DNA of 6,107 nt from Limnohabitans sp. (GCA_024641725.1 JAHECM010000052.1:1-6107); one strand, 5' to 3'; positions 1 to 5,842 are shown, numbered from the stretch's first letter. Translations and numbers: made by a program. The notes: a model not told the origin generated them from the sequence alone.

Positions 1-1
1 G

Positions 2-775
2 AGCGACTACGAATACCAGCAGCGCAACGAGACGCAGGAAATCTTCATCCCTGTGGCCGAGCGTTTGGGCAACGAGGTGTTCGAGTTCAGCAACGTGAGC
101 AAGTCTTTTGGTGACCGCTTGCTGATCGACAACCTGAGCTTCAAGGTGCCAGCGGGTGCCATTGTCGGCATCATCGGCCCCAACGGCGCGGGTAAATCGA
201 CGCTGTTCAAGCTGATTTCAGGCAAAGAGCAACCCGACAGCGGCGAAGTCAAGATCGGCCAGACCGTCAAGATGGCCTTTGTGGACCAGAACCGCGACGA
301 CCTGGACAACAACAAAACCGTGTGGGAAGACGTCTCGGGCGGCCTGGACATCATCAACGTCGGCAAGTTCCAGATGGCCAGCCGTGCGTATTGCGGCCGC
401 TTCAACTTCAACGGGGGCGACCAGCAAAAGAAGGTCGGCATGCTCTCGGGCGGTGAGCGTGGTCGTTTGCACCTGGCCAAAACCCTGATCGAAGGCGGCA
501 ACGTGTTGCTGCTGGACGAGCCATCGAACGACTTGGACGTGGAAACCTTGCGAGCCCTGGAAGACGCGCTGCTCGAGTTCGCCGGTTCGGTCATGGTCAT
601 CAGCCACGACCGCTGGTTCCTGGACCGCATTGCCACCCACATCTTGGCCGCCGAAGGCGACAGCCAGTGGGTGTTCTTTGACGGCAACTACCAAGAGTAC
701 GAAGCCGACAAGAAAAAGCGCCTGGGCGAAGAGGGTGCCAAGCCCAAGCGCGTGCGCTTCAAGGCTTTGAAGTAA
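2..775 (+). CDS. ettA: Energy-dependent translational throttle protein EttA (ABC-F), C-terminal part
   Basis: The gene enters from the left edge; the first whole codon is at 2 and 257 residues remain of a family of about 555. EttA is a cytoplasmic ABC-F ATPase that binds the ribosomal E site and gates entry into elongation according to the ATP/ADP ratio; it is not a transporter. The part seen is the end of the inter-domain linker (NETQEIFIP, then ERLG) followed by the complete second ATPase domain. Visible motifs are Walker A GPNGAGKST (176-202), the ABC signature LSGGERGRLHLAKTL (from 443), Walker B LLLDEPSNDLD with the catalytic Glu, and the switch His in ISHDRWFLDR (about 600). Ser replaces the usual Thr in DEPTNDLD, a mild change. 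The tail ends KPKRVRFKALK, like the basic EttA C-terminus. Identity over the visible part is high enough to prefer EttA over Uup or other ABC-F proteins. The first ATPase domain and the arm lie outside the window. Confidence 0.96.
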   Translation, partial: SDYEYQQRNETQEIFIPVAERLGNEVFEFSNVSKSFGDRLLIDNLSFKVPAGAIVGIIGPNGAGKSTLFKLISGKEQPDSGEVKIGQTVKMAFVDQNRDDLDNNKTVWEDVSGGLDIINVGKFQMASRAYCGRFNFNGGDQQKKVGMLSGGERGRLHLAKTLIEGGNVLLLDEPSNDLDVETLRALEDALLEFAGSVMVISHDRWFLDRIATHILAAEGDSQWVFFDGNYQEYEADKKKRLGEEGAKPKRVRFKALK

Positions 776-793
776 TCCACAGCTTTGCACAAC

Positions 794-819
794 ACAACGG
801 GCCCTTCGGGGCCCGTTGT
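794..819. terminator. UUCG-capped hairpin between convergent genes
   Basis: A perfect 11-bp stem (794-804 pairing with 809-819) is closed by a TTCG loop on a C-G pair, the very stable cUUCGg tetraloop. It begins 18 bases after the ettA stop and lies 34 bases past the stop of the convergent gene at 854-1141. Placement suggests termination for ettA, possibly for both strands. No clear U-tract follows on either side, so it may be a 3'-end stabiliser or a Rho-assisted site rather than a classic intrinsic terminator. Confidence 0.7.
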
Positions 820-853
820 CATGGGCGCTGCCTCACCTGCAGCGTGCCGCCCA

Positions 854-1141
854 TCAGGCTTGTTGACTCAGTTTGATGTGGGCTTTGTCGGCCCACAGTT
901 GCAGGTTGTCGAGCAGCCCTTTTTGGCTGAAGGAGCAACTCTCCTCGCTGAACAAGGCGCTGGCCTCCATCCGGTCGAGCAGGTCGCCCAGCACCAGGGC
1001 AAATTTGTCGGGCAGGGGCAGCAGGGGGCCGTCGGTTCGCCACTGTTGGATCAGGGTGCTTTGCGGCACGCTGCCTTGCACACAGGCGGTGAGGGTGGCG
1101 GTCATCCGGTTGAGGGTCTCGAGTGCGGTCTGGTGGGTCAT
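854..1141 (-). CDS. Small protein of unknown function, 95 aa
   Basis: I do not recognise a named family. The reading frame can extend upstream to 1324, but that would run antisense into rsuA and adds a Pro/Arg-rich stretch with shadow-like composition. I chose the internal ATG at 1141, giving MTHQTALETLNRMTATLTAC at the N-terminus. The protein looks soluble and mostly helical: an amphipathic helix (about 3-22), a QQWRTDGPLLPLPDKFALVL segment around 32-51, then helices with LLDRMEASALF and LLDNLQLWADKAHIKL. It has two Cys residues, no signal peptide and no membrane segment. Its composition is that of a real protein (balanced hydrophobic and charged residues, few low-complexity runs). The SD site is poor. 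It is convergent with ettA and divergent from rsuA, so it is probably a single-gene transcript. It could be a lineage-restricted Burkholderiales protein. Confidence 0.7.
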   Translation of the reverse strand: MTHQTALETLNRMTATLTACVQGSVPQSTLIQQWRTDGPLLPLPDKFALVLGDLLDRMEASALFSEESCSFSQKGLLDNLQLWADKAHIKLSQQA

Positions 1142-1203
1142 GGTCTGAGCGATGTTCTGGACACTTTGCGGCGCTGTGGGCGAGCCGGGCTGCGTTTCAC
1201 GGC

Positions 1204-1209
1204 GACAAT
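1204..1209 (+). promoter_or_regulatory. Possible -10 element for rsuA, leaderless type
   Basis: GACAAT matches four of six bases of the sigma-70 -10 consensus and ends 8 bases before the rsuA ATG. A transcript from it would begin at or next to the start codon, which would fit the lack of any SD site before 1218. No convincing -35 box lies at the right distance, so this remains tentative. Confidence 0.25.
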
Positions 1210-1217
1210 CATGCCCC

Positions 1218-1961
1218 ATGAAAGCCAAATCCCTCAAACCCATGCGCCTGGAAGACATTTTGTTCAGCCAGGGTTTTGGCACGCGCCGTGTTTGCGCGGG
1301 CTTGATCCAGCAAGGCCATGTCACCGTGAATGGCGAAGTTCAGACCGATTCGGGCGAGTTTTATGCGCCCGAGGGCCTGCAGTTCACGGTGCAAGGCGCT
1401 GACTGGGCCTTCCACGAAAAAGCCTATGTGCTGCTGCACAAGCCGGCGGGCACCGAGTGCTCGCAAAAGCCGTCCACCTGGCCCAGCATCTACACGCTGC
1501 TGCCCGCGCCGCTGCGCCAACGCCCGCAAAAGGCCGCTGTGCAAGGCGTGCAGGCGGTGGGGCGGCTGGACCAAGACACCACGGGCTTGCTGCTGCTGAC
1601 CGACGACGGCATTTTTATTCACCGCATGAGCTCGCCCAAGCACCATGTGCCCAAGGTTTACGAGGTCACGACCAAACACCCCATCACGCCCGAGATGGTG
1701 GCGCAGCTGCTGTCTGGGGTGGTGCTGGACGATGACCCCAAACCCGTCAAAGCGGCGGCTTGCGAGGCCGTGGGCGAGCTGCACTTGCGCTTGACCCTGA
1801 CCGAGGGCAAGTACCACCAAGTCAAGCGCATGTTGGCGGCGGTGGGCAACCGGGTGGAGGGTTTGCACCGTTCCCAAATCGGCGCTTTGGTGCTGGCCGA
1901 TCTGGCCCCGGGGCAGTGGCGGTTTTTGACCGCAGAAGATTTGGCACTGCTCAAGCCCTGA
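1218..1961 (+). CDS. rsuA: 16S rRNA pseudouridine synthase, RsuA type
   Basis: Family members isomerise a uridine in rRNA; E. coli RsuA makes pseudouridine 516 in the small subunit rRNA. The protein has 247 residues (E. coli RsuA has 231). An N-terminal S4 RNA-binding domain (about 9-60, MRLEDILFSQGFGTRRVCAG) precedes the catalytic domain. The signature GRLDQDTTGLLLLTDDG (115-131) carries the catalytic Asp118. The segments SSPKHHVPKVYEV, TEGKYHQVKRMLAAVGNRVE, LHRSQIG and LADLAPGQWRFLT follow E. coli RsuA closely, which separates it from RluB, RluE and RluF. The frame is open upstream to 1152. I chose ATG 1218; ATG 1242, directly before RLEDIL, is an alternative, and neither has an SD site. 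The gene diverges from the small unknown gene at 854-1141 and converges on the hydrolase, so it is likely transcribed alone. Confidence 0.93.
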   Translation: MKAKSLKPMRLEDILFSQGFGTRRVCAGLIQQGHVTVNGEVQTDSGEFYAPEGLQFTVQGADWAFHEKAYVLLHKPAGTECSQKPSTWPSIYTLLPAPLRQRPQKAAVQGVQAVGRLDQDTTGLLLLTDDGIFIHRMSSPKHHVPKVYEVTTKHPITPEMVAQLLSGVVLDDDPKPVKAAACEAVGELHLRLTLTEGKYHQVKRMLAAVGNRVEGLHRSQIGALVLADLAPGQWRFLTAEDLALLKP

Positions 1962-1989
1962 GCGGCGAATGGCCCGGGTTCAGAACAGC

Positions 1990-2053
1990 AGGAGCCGCAC
2001 CCTGTGCGCGATTTTTTGTCGACACCAGGCATCGCGCACGGGGTGCGGCTCCT
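1990..2053. repeat. REP doublet (REPIN), inverted pair
   Basis: Two 23-base arms (1990-2012 and 2031-2053) are inverted copies that differ at one central base, and that difference still allows a G-U pair in RNA. The spacer is 18 bases. Each arm is also a small palindrome: CGCAC-CCT-GTGCG at 1996-2008 and CGCAC-GGG-GTGCG at 2035-2047. Read from outside inward, the right arm begins TGTAGGAGCCGCAC, so it has the GTAG(GAG) head followed by a stem-loop that marks REP elements mobilised by RAYT (TnpA-REP, Y1 HUH) transposases. The left head reads GCAG. The doublet lies between convergent rsuA and hydrolase genes, the usual place for REPs. No RAYT gene is present in the window. Confidence 0.8.
1996..2017 (+). 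terminator. Possible intrinsic terminator of rsuA inside the REP left arm
   Basis: The left-arm hairpin (5 GC-rich base pairs, 3-base loop, 1996-2008) is followed after three bases by six T residues (2012-2017). This lies 35 bases past the rsuA stop, as expected for a Rho-independent terminator. The stem is short, and the alternative long hairpin formed with the right arm would compete with it. The REP may have been co-opted as terminator; this is inference. Confidence 0.4.
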
Positions 2054-2063
2054 ACAAATGCGC

Positions 2064-2089
2064 ATCGTGCTAAGGGTGCGGCGTTTACA
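2064..2089. repeat. Decayed third REP-like copy overlapping the hydrolase stop codon
   Basis: These 26 bases align without gaps to 2031-2056, the right arm with its head, at 19 of 26 positions, including the shared GGGTGCGGC core and the TACA end. They are in the same orientation as the right arm and start 8 bases after it. The internal palindrome is lost, so it would not fold as a REP. The last six bases overlap the 3' end of the hydrolase gene, whose TAA stop is at 2085-2087. It may be a remnant of an older copy or chance similarity in GC-rich DNA. Confidence 0.35.
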
Positions 2090-2918
2090 GGGTTTGCGTG
2101 AACTGGTCGATTGCGCTGGCCACGGCGTTGGGCTGGTCGCGGTGGGGGGAGTGGCCGCAGTCGGCGAGTTTGACCAGGCGGGTGTGTGGCACGCGGGCGG
2201 CGATCTCGTCGATTTGCGCCATCGTGCCGTAGGGGTCGTCTTCGCCCTGGATGGCCAGCAGCGGGGCGCTGATGCCCGGCAGTTCGGGCCGGATGTCGTA
2301 GTTGCGAAACGCGGGGCTGAGCCAGACGTCGTTCCATTGCCAAAAGGCGCAGTCCACATCGGCATGGAACGGGGCCAGGCGCTGGCGCAGGGGCCCATGC
2401 TCAAAAGCCTCTCGGGCGGCGGTGATGGCTTGCACCGAGATGTCTTCCACCACCACATGCGGTGCCATGACGATGCAGCCGGCCACAGGGTGCTGGCTGG
2501 CGTGTAAGAGGGCGATGGTGCCGCCGTCCGAGTGGCCCAGCAGCACCGGGCGGTGGATGCCGCACTGGCGCAGCAACTCGGGCAAGACCACCCGCGCTTC
2601 GTGGTGCATGTAGTCCGGCTGCAATCGCCCTTGCCTTGGGCCGCCTCTGCCGTCCACAACGTCCCCGCTGTCCACGGTTCGGGGGGCGCCGCGCACATCC
2701 GGGCGGGGGTCAGACTGGCCATAGCCCTGGCGCGAATACACCAGCCCGGGCAGGCCCAAGCGCTGGCACAGCTGGGCGGGCCAGTCGCGCCACAGGGCCA
2801 CACTGCCCAAACCCTCGTGCAAAAACACCAGGGTGGGGCGCGTGGCCGGGCCTGCAATGGCTTGAACTTCAAGCGCGGCGTCGAAAACGCGCAAAAGTCG
2901 TGGCGGGCTGATGTCCAT
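2085..2918 (-). CDS. Alpha/beta-fold hydrolase
   Basis: The 277-residue protein has the alpha/beta-hydrolase core. The oxyanion-hole region is VFLHEGLGSV (31-40), the nucleophile elbow GHSDGG has Ser130, the acid is in QGEDDPYG (Asp227 or Asp228), and the catalytic His is His256 in CGHSPHRDQP. The cap region is about 145-210 (FWQWNDVWLSPAFRNYDI). There is no signal peptide, so it should act in the cytoplasm. The substrate cannot be read from sequence; small esters, lactones or C-C bond substrates are all possible. Between the SDP strand end and YMHHEA there is a Gly/Pro/Arg-rich stretch (about 74-101) that seems extra relative to relatives I can recall. The start is ATG 2918, preceded by AGGA at 6 bases; a TTG just upstream at 2921 is in frame but badly spaced from that SD. 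It diverges from the propeller gene. Confidence 0.9.
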   Translation of the reverse strand: MDISPPRLLRVFDAALEVQAIAGPATRPTLVFLHEGLGSVALWRDWPAQLCQRLGLPGLVYSRQGYGQSDPRPDVRGAPRTVDSGDVVDGRGGPRQGRLQPDYMHHEARVVLPELLRQCGIHRPVLLGHSDGGTIALLHASQHPVAGCIVMAPHVVVEDISVQAITAAREAFEHGPLRQRLAPFHADVDCAFWQWNDVWLSPAFRNYDIRPELPGISAPLLAIQGEDDPYGTMAQIDEIAARVPHTRLVKLADCGHSPHRDQPNAVASAIDQFTQTL

Positions 2919-2924
2919 CAAATG

Positions 2925-2928
2925 TCCT
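2925..2928 (-). promoter_or_regulatory. Ribosome binding site of the hydrolase gene
   Basis: On the minus strand AGGA lies 6 bases before the ATG at 2918. It fixes that start over the adjacent in-frame TTG at 2921, which would leave only 3 bases of spacing. Confidence 0.65.
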
Positions 2929-2952
2929 GTCGAATGTCGGTGTGCTGGGCCG

Positions 2953-2960
2953 ATTACACT
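2953..2960. promoter_or_regulatory. Overlapping divergent -10-like elements
   Basis: The sequence ATTACACT can be read on both strands. On the minus strand it gives TGTAAT (2958 to 2953), five of six -10 consensus bases, placed to give the hydrolase a leader of roughly 25-30 bases. On the plus strand it gives TACACT (2955-2960), four of six bases, which would place a transcript start near 2967, about 20 bases before the proposed GTG start at 2987. Neither has a convincing -35 box at 16-18 bases. Confidence 0.3.
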
Positions 2961-2971
2961 TGAACGTGTTT

Positions 2972-2978
2972 GAGAAAG
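2972..2978 (+). promoter_or_regulatory. Possible ribosome binding site of the propeller gene
   Basis: GAGAAAG lies 8 bases before GTG 2987. It is a partial match to AGGAGG but is the only purine-rich stretch near any of the candidate starts (2942, 2960, 2966, 2987), so it favours 2987. Confidence 0.4.
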
Positions 2979-2986
2979 CCCTGTCA

Positions 2987-3976
2987 GTGACTGTTTTTAA
3001 CCGTATTTTCTGCCGCATTGCCCTGCCTTTGAGCTTGCTGATGGCTGCCCCAGTCTGGGCCGCCATGGTCAACCCGGTGTTTGTTTTGAATTCGCTGAGC
3101 GGCAACGTCAGCGTCATCGATCCGGTGAGTTGGACCGAAAAAAACCGCATCACCACCGGCAAAGAGCCGCACCACCTCTACCTCACACCCGACGAAAAGT
3201 CGGTGATCGTCGCCAATGCCCTGAGCGATTCGCTGACCTTCATTGACCCCCGCACGGCGCAGGTGCAGCGGGTGGTGCCGGGCATCATGGACCCCTACCA
3301 ACTGCGCTTTTCGCCCGACATGAAGTGGTTTGTCACGGCGGCCAATCGGCTCAACCACATTGACATTTACCGATGGGACGGCCAGACCCCCACCTTGGCC
3401 AAGCGGATTGCCACCGGCAAAACCCCCAGCCACCTGTGGATCGACAGCAAAAGCACCACGGTGTGGTCGTCGATCCAAGACGGCGACGAGCTGATCTCCA
3501 TCGACTTGGCCACGCAAACTGTCAAATCGCGCACGCCCACGGGGACCATGCCCGCAGACGTGTTTGGCACGCCCGACGACAAAACGCTGCTGGTGGGCAT
3601 GACCGGTGGCACAGGGGTGGAGATTTACGACATCTCGGGCGCACAACCGCGCCTCGTCAAAATGCTGCCCACGGGCAAAGGCGCGCACGCGTTTCGCGCT
3701 TTGGGCGACAAGCGCCATGTGCTGGTGAGCAACCGGGTGGCCAACACCATCAGCCAGATCGACTACACCACGCAGCAGGTGGTGGCCGAGTTTCCTGGCC
3801 CCTCGGGCCCGGACTGCATGGACGTTTCGGCCGATGGCAAGCTGATCTTGGTCGCCTCGCGCTGGGCGCGCAAGCTCACCGTGATCGACATTGCCAGCCG
3901 CAAAGTGCTGCGCCAGATTCCGGTGGGCAAGTCGCCGCACGGGGTGTGGACTTTGGACCATGCGCCCCGCCAATAA
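2987..3976 (+). CDS. Exported YVTN-family seven-bladed beta-propeller protein
   Basis: With the start at GTG 2987 the protein has 329 residues. The N-terminus has Arg6 and Arg10, then a hydrophobic core (IALPLSLLMAAPVWA) and a likely signal peptidase I site near residue 25 (VWA/AM), so a periplasmic location is expected. The rest is seven repeats of about 40 residues. Each repeat boundary carries a G-x-x-P-like turn: TTGKEPHHL, VPGIMDPYQL, ATGKTPSHL, PTGTMPADV, PTGKGAHAF, FPGPSGPDCM, PVGKSPHGV. Blade strands such as NVSVIDP, SLTFIDP, ELISIDL, TISQIDY and LTVIDI match the YVTN/YncE fold. Such propellers bind partners or ligands and seldom show an active site; none is visible here. No ATG could serve as start and keep a full signal peptide; GTG 2942 would add 15 residues. 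The stop overlaps the deacetylase gene by 17 bases, which suggests coupled translation. Confidence 0.88.
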   Translation: MTVFNRIFCRIALPLSLLMAAPVWAAMVNPVFVLNSLSGNVSVIDPVSWTEKNRITTGKEPHHLYLTPDEKSVIVANALSDSLTFIDPRTAQVQRVVPGIMDPYQLRFSPDMKWFVTAANRLNHIDIYRWDGQTPTLAKRIATGKTPSHLWIDSKSTTVWSSIQDGDELISIDLATQTVKSRTPTGTMPADVFGTPDDKTLLVGMTGGTGVEIYDISGAQPRLVKMLPTGKGAHAFRALGDKRHVLVSNRVANTISQIDYTTQQVVAEFPGPSGPDCMDVSADGKLILVASRWARKLTVIDIASRKVLRQIPVGKSPHGVWTLDHAPRQ

Positions 3977-4793
3977 ACCGGGCTGGGCCACTCGGGGGCT
4001 GGCTGCGATGGCTGGCCTGGCGCTGGTGTGCAGCGCCCAGGCCGCCCCTTGCGAGCAGCCGGTTTATCTGACCTTTGACACCGGCCACATGGGCGTGGCC
4101 CCGCTGGTGGCCGATGTGCTCCAGCGCCATCAGGTGCGCGTGACCTTTTTTGCCGCCCAAGAAAAAACCCAAGAGGGCGACGGCACGCTGGGCCAGCATT
4201 GGGCCCCTTGGTGGCGCGCGCGGGCGCTCGAAGGCCATGCCTTTGCCTCCCACACCTACGACCACGCCTACTGGCGCGCCGACTTGCCGGGGGGGCGGTT
4301 TCGCATCCGCCCCAGTTCAGGCGCGCAGGCCGGGCGAGACCTGAACTGGTCGTCGCAGGACTACTGCGACAACCTGGGGCAAGCGGCACAGCGGCTGCAA
4401 GCCCTGACGGGCCAAGCGGCGCTGCCGCTTTTTCGGGCGCCGGGGGGCAAAACCTCGCCCGCGCTGCTGCAAGCGGCCAAGGCCTGTGGTTTTGCGCATG
4501 TGGGCTGGGCCGATGCCGGGTTTTTGGGCGACGAGCTCAACAGCGACAGATTTCCCAACGCCCGCTTGTTGGACCGGGCGCTCCAGACCATTCGGCCGGG
4601 CGACATTTTGATGGCGCATTTGGGCATTTGGTCACGCCAAGACCCTTGGGCCCCGGCGGTTCTGGAGCCCTTGGTCAAGGGCCTCAAGGCCCGTGGCTTG
4701 TGCTTTGCCACCCTGCGCGAGCACCCCAAGTACCGGCACTGGATCGAACACAACCCTTTGACGCGAGCGGGATCGCCGCACTTGCCACAATGA
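3960..4793 (+). CDS. Exported polysaccharide deacetylase (NodB/CE4 family)
   Basis: CE4 enzymes remove N-acetyl groups from glycans such as peptidoglycan or exopolysaccharide using a bound metal. With the start at ATG 3960 there are 277 residues. Basic residues (Arg2, Lys6, Arg12) and a GLAAMAGLALVCSAQA core end at a cleavage site near residue 28 (AQA/AP), so it is exported; the following Cys31 is probably not a lipobox. Motif 1 is YLTFDTGHMG: base Asp40 is present but the second, metal-binding Asp is Thr41. Motif 2 is SHTYDH with His98 and His102, motif 3 FRAPGG with Arg159, motif 4 probably WADAGFLGDE with Asp185, and motif 5 LMAHLG with His220. An extra segment lies between motifs 2 and 3 (about 105-135). 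A longer frame from 3891 is possible but would destroy the signal peptide. The overlap with the propeller gene places both in one operon. The substrate is unknown. Confidence 0.88.
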   Translation: MRPANKPGWATRGLAAMAGLALVCSAQAAPCEQPVYLTFDTGHMGVAPLVADVLQRHQVRVTFFAAQEKTQEGDGTLGQHWAPWWRARALEGHAFASHTYDHAYWRADLPGGRFRIRPSSGAQAGRDLNWSSQDYCDNLGQAAQRLQALTGQAALPLFRAPGGKTSPALLQAAKACGFAHVGWADAGFLGDELNSDRFPNARLLDRALQTIRPGDILMAHLGIWSRQDPWAPAVLEPLVKGLKARGLCFATLREHPKYRHWIEHNPLTRAGSPHLPQ

Positions 4794-4797
4794 CGCG

Positions 4798-5784
4798 ATG
4801 GACGCATTGATTTCCTTTTTGGTCGACTTTGTGACCGACAGTTTTGCGGGGCTGCAGCAGCTGCTGTTTGAGCAAGTGGTGCAGCCGCTGGTCGTGCTGC
4901 TGGGCCAGGCCAACCTGCTGGAGCTGGCCTACGAAGGCACGGGTTGGCTGGTGGTGGGGCTGCTGCAGATCGCGGTCATGGTGGTGGTCATCGGCCCCAT
5001 GCAGCGCCTTTGGCCCGTGACGCCTGTGCCAGACCGGCAAGCCGTGCGGGTGGACGTGCTCTACACCCTGATCCATCGGCTGGGCTTGTTCAAGCTGGCC
5101 ATGTTTTTTACCTTCGAGGCGGCGTTCGAGCAAGGCTGGGGTCTGCTGCGCAGCCAGGGGCTGCCAACTTGGCACCTCGACGCGTTTTGGCCCGGCGTGA
5201 GCGACCAGCCGCTGGTGAGCTTCGTGGTGTATTTGGTGGTGCTGGACTTTGTGCACTACGGGCTGCACCGCGCCCAACACCAGTCCAACCGCTGGTGGGC
5301 GCTGCATGCGCTGCACCACTCACAGCAGCAAATGACCATGTGGAGCGACAACCGCAACCATGTGCTGGACGACGTGCTGACCAGCTTGATCTTGGCCACG
5401 GTGGCGGCTTTGATCGGCGTTGGCCCTGGGCAGTTTGTGGCGCTGGTGGCGATCGGCCAACTGAGCGAGAACTTCCAGCACGCCAATGTGCGCATCTGGT
5501 TTGGCCAGGTGGGCGAACGCCTGTGGATCAGCCCGCGCTTTCACCGGCGTCACCACAGCATTGGCATTGGCCACGAGTCCGAAGTGGCAGGCAAAAAGGT
5601 CTTGGGCGGCTGCAACTTCGGCGTGCTGCTGCCTTGGTGGGACATGCTCTTTGGCACCGCCGACTTCCAGGTGCGCTACGACCCCACAGGCGTGCGCGAC
5701 CAAGTCGAGCAAGGCCGCAACTACGGGCACGGCTTTTGGGCGCAGCAGTGGCAGGGGGTGCTGCGCTTGATGGGCAGGGCTTGA
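4798..5784 (+). CDS. Sterol desaturase / fatty acid hydroxylase superfamily membrane protein
   Basis: This superfamily uses a di-iron centre held by clustered His residues to hydroxylate or desaturate lipids in the membrane. The 328-residue protein shows the histidine boxes in order: HYGLH (153-157), HALHH (170-174) and HRRHH (249-253), with an extra His228 in NFQHAN. Hydrophobic segments lie at about 22-38, 48-66, 86-108, 138-152 and 193-220, so it is an inner-membrane protein with the His boxes on the cytoplasmic side, as is usual for the family. The substrate cannot be told; bacterial relatives act on fatty acyl chains, hopanoids, carotenoids or ornithine lipids. ATG 4798 follows the deacetylase stop by only 4 bases, so it is probably co-transcribed. 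There is no SD site. All expected metal ligands that I can identify are present. Confidence 0.9.
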   Translation: MDALISFLVDFVTDSFAGLQQLLFEQVVQPLVVLLGQANLLELAYEGTGWLVVGLLQIAVMVVVIGPMQRLWPVTPVPDRQAVRVDVLYTLIHRLGLFKLAMFFTFEAAFEQGWGLLRSQGLPTWHLDAFWPGVSDQPLVSFVVYLVVLDFVHYGLHRAQHQSNRWWALHALHHSQQQMTMWSDNRNHVLDDVLTSLILATVAALIGVGPGQFVALVAIGQLSENFQHANVRIWFGQVGERLWISPRFHRRHHSIGIGHESEVAGKKVLGGCNFGVLLPWWDMLFGTADFQVRYDPTGVRDQVEQGRNYGHGFWAQQWQGVLRLMGRA

Positions 5785-5842
5785 AGGCTGGTGACAGCTT
5801 GCCTGCAGCGAGGCATTTGCAAGCCCGGTTAAGCTTGTCCCC

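Noticed and set aside
7..790. Long open frames on the minus strand opposite ettA
   Set aside because: They are antisense to a fully conserved ABC-F domain and have the Ser/Pro- or Val/Gln/His-rich composition typical of shadow frames in GC-rich DNA.
1152..1217. N-terminal extension of RsuA from 1152
   Set aside because: The added residues (Cys/Gly/Arg-rich) match nothing in the family, while ATG 1218 leads straight into the S4 domain.
1990..2089. The repeats between rsuA and the hydrolase as a CRISPR array
   Set aside because: There are only two good copies, in inverted rather than direct orientation, and no regular spacers or cas genes.
1658..2872. A 404-codon minus-strand open frame
   Set aside because: It crosses the REP doublet, overlaps rsuA antisense and the hydrolase in another frame, and its product is rich in Ala, Pro, Arg, Trp and Cys with no recognisable domain.
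4758..4791. TTGACG and CACAAT as a full sigma-70 promoter for the hydroxylase gene
   Set aside because: TTGACG is a good -35 match, but the spacer is 22 bases, too long for a normal sigma-70 promoter.
4684..5319. Minus-strand open frame across the deacetylase-hydroxylase junction
   Set aside because: Its His/Gln-rich composition is the reverse complement of Leu/Val/Trp codons in the membrane protein; no domain and no start signal.
5797..5824. Inverted repeat GCTTGC/GCAAGC after the hydroxylase gene as a terminator
   Set aside because: Only six base pairs with a 16-base loop, a competing inner pairing (GCCT/AGGC) and no T-run; not better than expected in GC-rich DNA.
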